Positions 1-11,954 of a stretch of 64,000 bases of DNA are shown here, piece after piece. Under the pieces are notes generated by a model. It ran no database searches. It was given only the letters and a program-made list of their open reading frames with translations, and was not told the DNA's origin. This DNA is from Tetrahymena thermophila SB210. Its lineage: Eukaryota; Ciliophora; Oligohymenophorea; Hymenostomatida; Tetrahymenidae. How positions within the stretch are numbered: position 1 is the first letter of the stretch; every line of letters starts with the position of its first letter. Location: contig NW_002476569.1 in assembly GCF_000189635.1 (NCBI RefSeq), positions 188,727 through 252,726 of the forward strand, read 5' to 3'. A program made the translations under genes and the position numbers.

Positions 1-1
1 T

Positions 2-328
2 AATTAGCCCTCAACTTTTTACTCATCAAAGTCACCCCTCATTCTGTTGAAAGATCATTTGAGAAAAGTGTCTGCATTCTAACAAAAGTATTCAAACAAA
101 GTGCAAACTCTTCTATATGACCTAGATTTTGCCTAAGAAGAAAATACCTTTGTGAAAGGCCAAATGATTAGAACTGTGAATGATTCTTGTAAATCTTACG
201 AATAAATAACTAGTTAAATCTCTCCTCAACTTGAATGCATACGCGATTTATTTGAGTAATCAACTCAAGATACAAAAAACAAAAAACCATTCATTTAAAA
301 AGCAACCATTTAAAAAAAAAAAATCTGA
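2..328 (+). CDS. 3' end of an unknown gene (partial, cut by window edge)
   Basis: With TAA/TAG read as Gln, the + strand is open from base 2 to a TGA at 326-328, giving about 108 residues of a C-terminus. The translation is rich in charged, Gln and Leu residues (pieces such as LILLKDHLRKVSAF, QTLLYDLDFAQEE, SYEQITSQISPQLECIRDLF), consistent with an alpha-helical, possibly coiled-coil region. GC is clearly higher over 1-250 than in the following kilobase, which supports coding. I recognise no family. The last 20 or so codons run into A-rich sequence (NKKPFIQKATIQKKK), so the exact 3' end could differ if a small intron is present. The final part of the frame is duplicated in degenerate form at about 715-830. 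Confidence 0.6.
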
Positions 329-1160
329 TTATATTTCAATTTTACTAATATAAATCATTTAAAATAATTTATATTTTAGCTATTAATTACATTATATTTG
401 TTTAATTAAAATAAAATAATTTATATTTTAGCTATTTATTACATTATATTTGTTTAATTAAAACAATCAAATTCAATATTAAAAATTAATTGCAAAAAAT
501 ATTATTTTAAAACAAAAATTATTTCTTACAACAAATTTCATATTCAAAGATTGAAAAAAAAAAATTATTTAGAATTAATAAAGATTTATTTTGTCCTTAA
601 AAATTAGCAACAATCAATTTGAAATGATAAAAGAGTTAAAACTCTAAATTCTGACAAATTTAAAAAGGTAGTAAATTAATTAAATCTAATATACATTTCA
701 ATTTCTAATACAAGTTAAATTTCTCTTCAAATTGAATGCAATTTATTTAAGCAATCAACTAATAATACAAAACATAAAAATCATTAATTTAAAAAAAGGC
801 TATTTAAAAAAAATCTGAGCATTTTTCAATCAAACTCATTTATTTTTTATGCTTTAGTTATATTATTATTTAAATTAAAGTAACATTTTTTTAAATTCAA
901 TAGTAAAAATTAATTTCTTTAATTAAATATGATTTTAAAACATTGATTATCTATTGTTACAAATCTATTATTATCAAATTTGATTTACAAAAACTGATAT
1001 AAAATATTATTTAGTATTAATGAGGATTTATTTTTTTCTCAAATATTAGCTACCTACAATAAAATCGAAATAGTAAAAATAATTAAAACTCTAAATTCTC
1101 ACAAACTTGAATAGCAATAAATTAGATCTAATATGCATTTCACATTTTAAATAAATAAAA
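205..1160. repeat. degenerate direct duplication, two halves of about 0.5 kb
   Basis: Sequence from about 205 to 700 is repeated from about 712 to 1160. The phrase around 217-330 (TCTCCTCAACTTGAATGC ... AAAATCTGA) reappears at 721-828, and the stretch around 640-700 (AACTCTAAATTCTGACAAA ...) reappears at about 1086-1130. The copies carry many substitutions and small indels. The duplicated segment includes the last codons of the partial gene at the left edge, so the second copy is a non-coding relic of that gene's 3' end and flank. No other gene is visible between 329 and 1394. Confidence 0.55.
361..464. repeat. perfectly spaced 52-bp tandem duplication
   Basis: Two adjacent 52-bp units (361-412 and 413-464) share the phrase AAAATAATTTATATTTTAGC followed by TTACATTATATTTG. 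They differ at only one or two positions, so the duplication is young compared with the surrounding degenerate repeat. Confidence 0.8.
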
Positions 1161-1394
1161 TATTAATTATTTAAAAAATGAAATTATCTATTTATTTATC
1201 TTTTATAAAAAATATATTTTTAGTTTATCTATTTTATATTTTGAGAGTATTTATTTATTCTCATTTCTAACCAGCTTATTATCAAAATTATATAGAAGTT
1301 AATATGAAATTTTTGTTGACATTTATTATATCTAATTAGTAGTTAACATATTGAAAATTAAATTATTGGTTTATTCGATTGGTCCTTCCTTCGC

Positions 1395-2141
1395 TCAAAG
1401 AGCAGAGTTATCCAAGGATTCAGGATTTCCATCATAAAACTCTTTTTAATAGTTTACATTTGAATTTATTTATATTGGATTAAAGCTGCTCTAGATATTA
1501 TTTTAGTTAGAAACTGTATCCATACTGACATTTTTATTCTCAATATCCATTTTCTTACTAGTTTAGCTGCTTTGAGGGGAAGTCACGCTTAGTTCTTAGC
1601 TCTTTGATCTCAGTTTTGAAACTTAGCTTAGGTCAATGTAAGAACAAAGATCTCCAACTTTCCAAATAATTTGTTTCTTTTCAAAAATATTAATATTTAT
1701 GTCAGCAAAGTACTATGATATTATTTTTTCATATTTATTGAGGTGGTGCTTATTTATGAAGAATAGCCCAAGTGAAATCAGAGGGATAAAGAAAAAACAA
1801 GAGAAATATGGCCAGCTCAAATCCCAAAAATTGTATACCTTGACTGTGCTGTCAGATTTAGTTACTTAAACATTCACAATAATGCCTACTATAAATAAAG
1901 TAAACGCCATAATAGCACAGAAGATTTAGAGAGCAAAAATAATTCTATTGATCAGGAAACGATGACACATATCTTCAATCTCATCTATAACTTCTAAAAT
2001 TTCCTTCATTTCAATCTTCTATTTTACCCAATCCTTTTCATAATACTTCCTTTGTATAGTTTCTCTGTTAAACTATCCTTTTACTCTACTACGACCAATA
2101 ATGAATTTAAAATACCCTTTATCCTTCAAAAGTTACTCCAT
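1395..2141 (-). CDS. small two-pass membrane protein, unknown family (248 aa)
   Basis: A minus-strand frame runs from ATG at 2139-2141, the first ATG after an in-frame TGA, to TGA at 1395-1397, using many TAA/TAG as Gln. It encodes 248 residues with no intron needed. Residues about 1-65 are basic and charged (GRSRVKGQF, KYYEKDWVKQK). Two hydrophobic segments follow, at about 66-91 (ALQIFCAIMAFTLFIVGII) and 110-129 (WPYFSCFFFIPLISLGLFFI), joined by a short loop. The C-terminal 115 residues are polar and rich in Ser, Gln and Asn. This predicts a membrane hairpin with both ends on the same side. Composition and the elevated GC over 1.4-2.1 kb support a real gene. I do not recognise the family. 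The upstream DNA to 2450 is less AT-extreme and may hold the 5' UTR or an unseen 5' exon. Confidence 0.72.
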
Positions 2142-3181
2142 TTCTTCTTATCAAATATTTATTTACTTATTTATTCCTTTTCTATTTATGAAAATTTATC
2201 AAGCTAATATTTGACATCTATAAATTACCTATTGCTTTGTAAACTTCGGTTTTTTGTTTGCTTTCTTGCTTGCTTGCTAGTTTGTTTTGTTATATTATAC
2301 TTTTCTAATTCTGATAATATTGCTTTAATTTCTAACTTTAATTTTTTTACTGTTTGCTGATCTATTCCTTTCTTTGCTAATCAATTTATTAATAAGTTTC
2401 TGTTGTGTATGCGTATTCAATTTCTAAAAAATATAGATTAAATAAATATATGTAAGAAACTCTTTAATTAAAAATAGAGTTTTTTTAATTATTTACTTAC
2501 TTACTAATATTTAGATATAAAAATAGATCAACCTTATGAATAATTCATTTACTAATTAATTCTAAATTTAACTATGTCAATCAATCATTCATTTTTCTTT
2601 ATTTCTTTGTTTCTATCTATCTCTATCTATCTTTATTTTTTAGATTCATAAATTGATTTATTAATTTATAAATTTCCATTTTGTAGCATTCTAATTGATA
2701 ATTTATCTATTTATTATATTTTTTCATCTATTTGTAGACTAAATATTAACTTGCTAGATGTTGATTTGATTAATTTATTTATTTATTTACCAATTATTTA
2801 TCCAATAAATAATTTTTAAATTACTAAATCAATTTAGTTATCGTAGATAATATTTAGTATGCCGATTTATAAATGAATATGCATTCATTTAACAATTTTT
2901 GCATTTTACATGATTATGTATGTATTTTTTATTAAGAGTTTTATTCATTTTTCATATTACTAATTCACAAATGAATTAATTAATTAATGGATTATTGATT
3001 ATTTTTTTTTATTACTTTATTAAGAAAAAGAATTTTTATAGAAACGAATTCATAACTCAAACGTAAATATTGGCAAGAATTAATTATTTATTTGATAAGT
3101 AAACAAAAATTGATATAATTAAATTAATTAATTAGGATATTAGTTATAAAGCAATTTAAGTAATTAGGTAGTTAACGAAAT
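2142..3181. other. AT-rich intergenic region, divergent promoters
   Basis: This region lies between the divergent starts of the membrane protein (-) and rtcA (+). It is composed mainly of ATTT/TTTA-type simple sequence with short GCTT and CTAT runs near 2265-2280 and 2610-2630. I see no convincing coding frame, RNA gene or strong motif. Confidence 0.5.
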
Positions 3182-4880
3182 ATGGTAGACGTAGTATATC
3201 TTTAAATAGATGGTTCTCTTCATGAAGGAGGAGGTTAGGTATATAAGTTATTAGTACATTTTATTTGGTATTGAATCATTATCGTGAAATTTAATTAGAT
3301 AATCAGATCAAGCATGGCTCTTAGCAATATCTTATAAAAGCCTATTCAATTAAAAAATATAAGAGTTAACCGACCAAATCCTGGATTGAATAATTAGCTT
3401 ATGGGAGCTGTAAAAGATAATTACAAAATCATTTGAATATTACAATAAATTATATTTTTAGATTAAATTGATGAGAGAAATCTCTAAAGCATAGGTAGTA
3501 GGTGATAAATAAAAATCATTGAAGATCACTTATGAACCTTAGATGAAAATTAAAAGCGGTATATAAAATAATCAAAAATTAGGTTGAAATAACTAAATAG
3601 TTAGTGTTTTATATACAGGAAATTATGCAGGAGGATCTTAGAGTGCAGCTGCCATAAGTCTCATGGTTTAATCTTTAATTCCTACTATGATTTTTGGAAA
3701 AGCCTAGTCAACTATTAAACTTTAGGTAGAATATTAAAATTTATATATCAAATAAAGATATGCTTGCATTCCTCTACTAATTTAATAGACTCTTTTAAAA
3801 CTAACAAATTAGTAAACAAAAAAGAGATAAAATCTTAATTTAATTTAAATTAATTAATAATATTTGCAAAAAAAATAGACATTTAACAATATTATAATTA
3901 CACTTTTACAATTTCTAAATAATGTTTTTATTTATAAAAATTATTTTAGGGTGGTAGTGATGTAAACAAATCTCCTCCATTTGAAACAATACAAAGAATT
4001 CTAAAGCCACTTTTAGAAAAAATGGGAATTCATTTTAATTACAATTTAATCACAGAAGGTTACTACCCAAGAGGTGGTGGATAGATTTAATTAGAAGTAT
4101 AGCCAATTGCTGATTACATAAAGCCTATTACTATAACAAAACGCACTGTTATAAATAAAATTTATTTGCAATTTATTTTGACTGAAACATGTGAAAAAGC
4201 TTAAAAAGATTATTTTAGACCTTTGAGTAAGAAAATTAAATTTATTTAATGAATTGAATGTTAAAGTGGTGTTAAAAAAGCAAACTTAAATTATTAAAAA
4301 CAGAAAAAGACATAATAAGCTTCTTAGTAAGTAAATAGCCTGGAATTAAAGAGGAAGATATTGAATTTGAAGTAGATGTAAAGCAAATAAAAAACAAAAA
4401 ATATAAAGAATGTTACTCTATTGTTGCTCATGCATATGGATCTGAAGATAATTATTTTGCTTTTTCTTTTTACAATGATGATGATCTAAAAGTCGAAGTA
4501 ATTATTTTATTAATACTAATAATATTAAATGATGTTTTTACTAGGATGCATCACAAAAAGTTTATGAAAACTTTGTTAAAGAACTTTCAGAAGGAGGCTG
4601 TTTAGATGAATACCATTAAGACTAAGTAATACTTTTATTTATTTATTTATTTATATTTTAACTTTAATTTTTTTTGTTAAAGTTATTATTGTACATGGCA
4701 TTAGCTAATGGAGAGTCTCAAATTAGAGTAAACCCAGCTATCACAGATCACTCTTTAGCTTGCTTTTACGTACTTAAAGAATTTATCCCAGAAGTAAAAA
4801 TTGATGTAATTGATGAAGAAGTAGCTGGTCTTAGATCTAAAATTATCAAAATTGTAGGAGTAGGTTTTAAAAACGAATGA
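3182..4880 (+). CDS. rtcA: RNA 3'-terminal phosphate cyclase, eight exons
   Basis: The enzyme converts RNA 3'-phosphate ends to 2',3'-cyclic phosphates using ATP through a covalent His-AMP. Eight exons are read: 3182-3238, 3299-3409, 3462-3558, 3619-3725, 3950-4226, 4304-4497, 4545-4625 and 4683-4880. They sum to 1122 nt (373 aa), close to the usual 340-370. The introns are GT..AG, 47-77 nt except one of 224 nt. Family signatures in order are IDGSLHEGGGQ at the N-terminus, NRPNPGLNNQL, the GNYAGGSQSAAA turn, GYYPRGGGQIQLEV, and GGCLDEYHQDQLLLYMALANG near the C-terminus. His331 in the segment ITDHSL aligns with the region of the adenylated histidine. The DQL..MALA block fits the catalytic cyclase rather than the Rcl1 ribosome-biogenesis relative. 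The exon 5/6 junction is the least certain part, chosen because it is the only pairing found that keeps frame. Confidence 0.9.
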
Positions 4881-5455
4881 ACAAGTTTTAAATTAAACTT
4901 GCTAAAATAAATTAATAAAAATATTTATTTATTTATAAAAAAAAATTAACATAAATAAAGATATATTTATAATAATTTTGGTTTTTATATTCAATAAACT
5001 TTAAATTGTATAATAAAACAAACAAATTGAATGCTACATGTAAAATAAATTAATTAATAATAAACCTCTATACTTATATAATATATAGCCTCTTAGCATA
5101 TAATTTCCATAAGAGGATTTATTTATATTTTTAATTGAGCTAGAAAGGGTTTTTTTGGTTATATTTTTTTTAAAAAAACTCAAATAAATTTTTTAGAAAT
5201 AACTCACTTATTTAAAAAATTAGATTTGAAATAATGAATGTAAGAATTAATATTTAAAAAGTAAATAAATCTATTTTATGAGAATTATATAAAAATATCA
5301 ATTTATTTATTGAAGAATATATTAGCAAAAATAATAATTATTGATAGATTAACAAAACAATGAATGAGTACAAATTTCAAATAGAAATTACAAATAAAAA
5401 TAAATAATAATTTAAATGGATTTATATAAAATTTTTTTAGCTTTTTGTTATTTAT
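4881..5455. other. convergent 3' flanks
   Basis: This is AT-rich spacer between the 3' ends of rtcA (+) and the MBL-rhodanese gene (-). No coding frame or structured element is seen beyond a T-rich/A-rich inverted stretch near 5150-5190. Confidence 0.5.
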
Positions 5456-7264
5456 TCATTTTAATCCTGCTTGGTGCAATGCTTTAAAGCCATCGTGAGC
5501 AATTATAATATTTTTAATTCCAAGAGTGTTTAATAGAGTGATGGCCATTTTAGATCTGGCTCCGCTCTAACAGTAGATGTAAACTTCTTTGTCTTTTGGT
5601 AACTCATGAACTCTAGATCCTAATTCAGCAAGTGGGATAGTTTAAGCAGTATGTCCCTTGCCCTAATCTGTTTCACTTTTGTTTCTCACATCAACAACAA
5701 AGTTTTAAGGGTTATTAGCAATTTAAGTGAATTATTCAGCATTCAAAATTTTACTTGTGTTGATTTTTATGTTACCACTATTTTTTATTGCTTAGAAACC
5801 TCCATCAACGAATCCAATAATATGATCGAAACCAATTCTCATTAATCTTTTAGCTGCTTCTTCTTCTTAGCCAGGTTCGGTTAAGAGAATAAGAGGGGTT
5901 TTAGGATCGATTAAAGTACCAACCCAGACGGCAAATGGAGTATTCAAACCTATATTTATAGATCCATCTATATAACCTTCGTCTATTGAGTTCCTGCAGT
6001 CTAACACAAGTCCTTTAGCTTCAGCTTAAATTTATTATAAATTTTCTGGCTTTATGGCATTAAAGTTATTGATCTTTGCATCTTCTAAGTTAGCATAGCC
6101 AGTTTTATTCAAACCAGCATCATAGAAGAAATATTAAGGAGGTTTAGGCAATTCGTGAGTGACAACCTAAATGAATTAATCACGACTCATGGGCTACAAA
6201 GCATAATTTTTCTTCTTTTGAGTTCCAATATCGCACATATGGCCCTTTCCAATATTCTTACCACATGCTGAACCAGCACCGTGAGATGGGAAGACAATTA
6301 CATTATCAGGTAAAGGTAATAATTTATTTTTTATACTATCAAAAAGCATACCAGCAAGGTCTTTTTCAGTAATTTATCCAGATTTAACTGCTAAATCAGG
6401 TCTGCCAACTTCTCCTAAGAAGAGAGTATCACCAGTATAGACTGAGTGAGGTTAATTTTTGCTGTCTTTAAGTAAAAAGCAAGAACTTTCTGTTGTGTGA
6501 CCAGGAGTATGTAAAACCTTTAAAAATTATATGAAAAACATTTAATAAATATTTCTTATATTAAATTTGTAAAGTTTGTCATAAAAAATTGTTTCTAAGT
6601 TTTAATAGTGTGAAAATAATTTTATTTACTTGAAGTTTAATGTTTCCTAATTAGATTTCTTCACCGTCTTTAGCAACATGGATATCATATAAGGCTTGTG
6701 CTCCAGGGCCATAAATAATCTTTGCACCAGTTTTATTAGCCAAACTGATATGTCCTGAGACAAAATCAGCATGGAAGTGGGATTCTAAAATGTATTTGAT
6801 TTTAGCTCCTCTTCTGGCAGCTAAATCTGTGTATGGCTTTGTTTCTCTCAAAGGATCAATGCTGTTTTTTTAAAAAAAGAGAGTTGTTATTTAGAATTTC
6901 TACTATTAAAATTTATTTTAGAAAAGTTATTTATATCTTACATAGCAGCTTCACCATTGGATTCAATATAGTAAGTATAGGAGGCAAGACATCCAGTGAA
7001 TAGTTACTCCACGTAAAAGTCGTTGTGCTCAATTACTGTAGTGGTATTTTAGCTTTCATTAGATTTAGGAGCTTATTTAGTATTTGCAGAGCATGCTGTT
7101 TAAGTTGAAAACTTAAATGAAGGATTGCATTACAAATTAATTTTGTTTAATTTGCTAAGCTAGCTTAAGCATTTTATGTTTCTTGTGCAAATGGATTGTT
7201 CTAGTTTGCTAGTGATTTGCTTTAAAAATGCAGTGTTTTTCAAGAAAGTAAACTTTTGAATCAT
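5456..7264 (-). CDS. metallo-beta-lactamase + double rhodanese, persulfide dioxygenase-like
   Basis: Three minus-strand exons (7264-6942, 6861-6630, 6517-5456; introns of 80 and 112 nt) give 538 aa. The first about 55 residues are basic with Ser/Thr/Gln and almost no acidic residues (start MIQKFTFLKNTAFLKQI), typical of a mitochondrial presequence. The MBL fold follows: EAAIIDPLRE, then the metal motif ESHFHADFVSGH (His136, His138, Asp140), LHTPGHTTES and VYTGDTLFLGEVGRPDL, as in ETHE1-type persulfide dioxygenases and the CstB-like fusions. Two rhodanese domains occupy the C-terminal half. The first (LVLDCRNSIDEGYIDGS) lacks a normal active-site loop. The second carries YCQSGARS with Cys501, a proper sulfur-transfer loop. 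The predicted role is oxidation of glutathione or low-molecular persulfide with sulfane-sulfur transfer, probably in mitochondria. Assignment to the family is firm; substrate and location are inferred. Confidence 0.9.
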
Positions 7265-7420
7265 TTTTATCTAATTAATTATTGGTAAATTTATGTTTGG
7301 CTATCAAATTATATTTATTTATTTTATGTTTATCTGATAAAAAGATAATTTATACTGATTTTATTTAATAGAATTGTTTGTTAATTATTTATAGGACTTT
7401 CTTCAAAGATTTTTATATAA

Positions 7421-7785
7421 TTGTCACGATTCTGGAAATAAATTTCCATCGTCATTTTAAAGGCAGACAAATATAAGGCTGACCCTAAAAAATAATCCAT
7501 AAAATTTCTAAATTTTTATAGTAAAAACAAAAGAAATCGAAATATAAATTTATTTTTTAAATATTTTAATTTTAATTGATAATATTATTCTAAAAAAGTT
7601 ATTATAAAAATTTTAATGAAAATTTATTTATTATTTTGGTTGTTTCTTTGCATCATTAATAAGAAGTTCTAAATTAAATTGTATATTTGTTGTGATTCTG
7701 GAAATTAATTTCTTTCGTCATTCTTAAAAAACTAAAAACTAACTATGACCTTAAAAAATGATCTATAAAATTTCTAAAATCGCTT
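7421..7785. repeat. direct repeat of about 95 bp, two copies
   Basis: Copy 1 (about 7421-7513) and copy 2 (about 7687-7780) share GATTCTGGAAAT, TTTC.TCGTCATT and a 3' end ATAAAATTTCTAAA, with scattered changes between. Each has a short palindrome after the CTGG (GGAAAT..ATTTCC in copy 1). The pair lies 150-530 bp upstream of the MBL-rhodanese start codon, so a duplicated promoter element is possible, but nothing in the sequence proves function. Confidence 0.6.
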
Positions 7786-9203
7786 TTTTTAAAAAAAATA
7801 GTCTAATCTGTAAATTTTATTTTAAGCAGTATTTTGTCTAGTAATTGGCACATTAACTATTAAGAATTAGCTAAAAGAATTATAATAAAGTCAACTTAGC
7901 ATTTGTATCATTTGTTTATAACAAGTTGTATCAATTAATAATATATTGAAGAATATTAAATTATAATTTATCTATATAAAATATATCAGATTTAATTGAA
8001 TCTAGTAATCATTAAATTATATTAAATAAATTGCCTCAAATCATCAATATAAATATTTTTAATTTTAAGTTATAAGTGTTAAATTTGATAATTTTTGTTA
8101 GAGTAAGATAAAATATTACAAAAACCTAATTTAATCTTATTTAAATAAAACAATTATTTCAAGTTGGAAATTGAGTAACTTTATTTAATTTTTTCTAAAT
8201 GCATTTTCTTCAATTATCTAAAGCTATTTGTTTTAATAAAATAGCATTAAAAAAAAATATGATCCATAATATTGTATTTGTTTTTGTATAAATTCATGCT
8301 ATGACAGTCGAAATTCGAAACGGTTGATTTCATTATTTATTTTGATGATTTTTTTGAATTAATAAATCAATAAACTAAAATGCGTTATTGCTTTAAAAAA
8401 ATCAAATTTACCTATGAAGAGATGTTAACAAGTTTGATTCATTCACGTAAATACTAAAATAAATAAATAATTATTGATTTCTACTCGAAATTATTTCGTT
8501 CTGAAACAATGAAATACTATTTTTATTTTGAATTTGATAAAAAATTGTATGTTTGTCTATTTTACTATGTATAATTTCCATAATAAATATATAATTTATT
8601 AACCTATTTGATATTAACTAAATCCATAGTAAAAGTGATTAATAAATATCATTAAATACAAAAAATGTTATGCATCTTTCAAACTTATATTCAAGTAATT
8701 CAGCAAATAGATCAGAAATATGCATTTGCTTAAAAAAGTCCTCAGAAATAGTTTGTTACGAATATATTTATTCATAATTTTAAGATTTAGTTTTTTTTTT
8801 CCATTTGAGTAAGTTTATGACTTTTTTTAACTTCTTAAAATGGAAGTTCCACCTTATTGTTATGAAAATTTTAAAAAGTAAATCAGATTAATTAAGACCG
8901 ATTATGAATGATTAGATGTATATATTAATTTACTCTATTATGCTATATAAAATATTTATAAAGATAATTTAACAAAATATACTAAAATGATTTATTTTGA
9001 CTAAATTTTGCTATCTCATTATTGTAGATTTTTAGATGTAAAACATTAATTGTAATGAAAAATAATGTAATTCATCAATATGAGTCAATAATTCAATTAA
9101 TCAGAGAATTTATGGTCATTTTTGTGTTATCGTTTTATTAATTTAAAAAAGTTAACAATATATAATTAATTATTATTTATCAACTAGAACTGTCAAAGCT
9201 GCA

Positions 9204-9252
9204 TGCATTTTAACCTAAAATGCACCAGAATATTGATTTGGTCCATCAATAT
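9204..9252. other. two adjacent perfect hairpins
   Basis: TGCATTTTA-ACC-TAAAATGCA (9204-9224) is a 9-bp perfect stem with a 3-nt loop. After 5 bases comes ATATTGAT-TTGGTCC-ATCAATAT (9230-9252), an 8-bp perfect stem. Both lie in a slightly less AT-rich patch inside gene-free DNA. They could be a terminator-like or small-RNA structure, or chance in AT-rich sequence. Confidence 0.5.
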
Positions 9253-11954
9253 GTGACTATGTTTAAAAATTGTTTGCAAATAAAGTTAATTAAATTTTAA
9301 ATTAATTGAGAATGTTCTGTATTATAGATAGTGGGTTTGTAATAAAATGGGAATAATCTTTTATATGGTTGGTATTAAATTTGTTAATAAATAGCTGTGC
9401 TTGTTAGACTATTACTAGTCCGCCCTTTATTATAATAAAATAGAGATAGAAAAAAACTATATTTTAATAAGCAAATTAATAAAATTAAAATAGATTGAAA
9501 AAGTAAAAGTAATCAGCGTCTTTTTATTAATTTTATAATAAGAAATGAGAGTTTTATTGTTAAATATAAATTAGAAAAGGAGTCAAGAATTATTTCAAAT
9601 ATATTTATGAATGCTTCAAGAAATATTTCTTTTAGAATTATTTCAGGTATTTTTGTAAGAATTTACAAAAACTATTGATAATTAAATTCCAACCATTTGA
9701 TGATACAAATTATCAACAATTATAAAATTTTATTTAATAACTTAGTAATTTAATTAGAATCATCAATTTATTTTACCCATAAGATGATTTACATCCTAAA
9801 ATGAGTAATTTAAAATAAATAAATAAATTATAAAAATTATTAAATACTATCAAATATTTGTCTATACTTCCCTCAAATCACATTCTTTCTTTTTTTCTGT
9901 AAATTTCTCTTTCACACAAATGGTAGTAGCGAACTAATTAATATAAATCATTTATGAAATGAACCAAGCTTGGCAAGTTAATTTATTTCAAAAATTATTT
10001 ATTTAAGAGTGCATTAACGATTTATTAAATTTATGCAAATATTTACTTACTTTTAATTGATTTTTGAAATTTAGTTTTGCTTAATTTTTGATAACCATCT
10101 GTAAGTAGTATAAAAATAATAATAAATGAGATTTTTATCACATTTTAAATGGTCAAATTCCATGAACACTATCATCAATATATAAGATAGTGGCTAACCA
10201 GTGGGATAAAACATGTAGTATGATTGGTATTAGTTAATCTCTAGAACAATTTTTAAATTAGTCCTCATTCATTCAGATTAATTAATCTGTTAAAATCGTT
10301 TGCTTATCAATGTACGAAATTATCTTGTCTTTGAAAAATGTAAATCAGATACTAATAATTAATGTGAAGTTTTTTGTCTGTGCTTACTATATGTATACTC
10401 ATGCAATTTTATTTAACCAAGTAGCGTTAAAGCAGTAAATGTTTATTCTGAATAAAATTTATTATGTGTTTACTATATTTAATATGGATTTATTAGTCTA
10501 ATCTAAAAAAGGAGTAATTAATTAGAATGAAACAAAAAGATTAGATAATTAATTAATTAATCAATCTTTGGAATGCAAATAAATAGGATATTTATTAAGA
10601 TCATATGGCTTATAATTTTCATAGAACTAAATAAATCACACAGATATAACAATCTCAAACAAATAAATAAAGAAAGCAAGCATTGCTAAGTTAAGTAAAT
10701 AAAAAATTATTTAAATACTCAAGCAAAAAATTTTTTTATTTAATTTTATTTAGCATACCAGAGTACAATTCTGATTTAAGTAAATTTAGAGCCAAGTAAG
10801 GCAAACAATTGTTACAATTCAATAAAATTTTGTAAATTTAATCACTTTTAATAAGAGATGTAAAAACATCATGCCATGAGATAGAAATAATTCTTTTGAT
10901 GGAAAGAAGAGTAATGTTAGTTTATGTTTACCAATTTGTGTTAAATTTGAAACAAAAATTTTTAAATTTAGATGGAATATTTTAGATCTAGATTCTTAAT
11001 TTATTAGTATTAAAATAAAAGTAAGCTGAGTGAGATAAGTAAAGATTAGTTAGAAATTAACAAAATTCTAAATTAATATTTGGGAAATTTTAATGATAGA
11101 AGCGCATACTTTTTTTAGGTAGAATCATAAATTTACCTAATTATTTAATAGTGCATCTAATTTTTTCGAAATTTTATTAATTTACAAATCAAGAATATGC
11201 ATTATCAAGATTATAATGCTATTTTCACTTTTATCTTTGTTATAGCTTGTTATCAGATATATGTATATCATGTATATAAATAGTATATATATTTCTAATT
11301 ACATGCATACTTACTTACATAGGACTCTATCAATTTTAAAGAAATCTGCATTTTTAAATAACTAACCAATAAAAGATCAATCAAAACTAATGTCATAAAA
11401 AGAATAAATCAAAAATCTCTCAAGTTATTTATTTATTTATTAATCAATTGACTATTCGATCGAACGATAGATCAATCATTCAATCAAATAAATAAATACA
11501 AAAAAAGAAATTAAAAAGGATATTTGTGTGAGTGGCACAAAAAGAGCAACAAACAAAACAATTAATATAATTATAACAAAAAAAATACAAATAAAAAAAA
11601 TCAAATTGAAAACAATCAATTTAATTTTAAACACTCAAAACTTTCATTCATTTTCAACCACCTCTAAATAAATATTTTATTCAAAAATCAATATCTACGA
11701 GAGCAATCATACAAGCTGCATTTATAGTTAGCATCAAGCAAGCTTAGTTTAAAATAGCATATTAGGAAGAAACAATAAGAAAGCAAAAAAAACTCTATAA
11801 AAGCAAATTTAGTAGTAGCTGCTGATTGTTTTTAGCTTTAAGTTAGTTAGTTAGTAGTATTTAAACCAATTATAAGCAGAAATATATATTTATTAAAAAG
11901 CACTAACACATAGATTTTCTATACAAAATTGCAACTAATAAGTAATAATATCAA

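Larger units (their letters stand above)
7265..11954. other. 4.7-kb AT-rich gene-poor region
   Basis: I see no gene that I can support on either strand in this stretch. Long frames free of TGA occur by chance here, and their translations are Asn/Ile/Lys/Tyr monotony. Local features are a direct repeat at 7421-7785 and a pair of small hairpins at 9204-9252. The last about 450 bases before 11955 are A-rich with AAAT/ATAA runs and probably form the promoter and 5' leader of the pseudokinase gene. Confidence 0.5.

Noticed and set aside
1756-1965. 69-codon + strand frame ending in TGA
   Set aside because: It is antisense to the much longer, compositionally better minus-strand membrane-protein gene at 1395-2141 and is taken as a shadow.
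2265-2285. GCTT/CTTG repeat near 2270
   Set aside because: A short simple repeat in a probable 5' leader. Nothing suggests an array or an element.
7986-8333. 115-codon minus-strand frame beginning MKSTVSNFDCHSM
   Set aside because: With TGA as the only stop and this base composition, frames of this length arise often by chance. The translation is Asn/Ile/Lys/Tyr-rich with no pattern, and GC is no higher than in flanking DNA.
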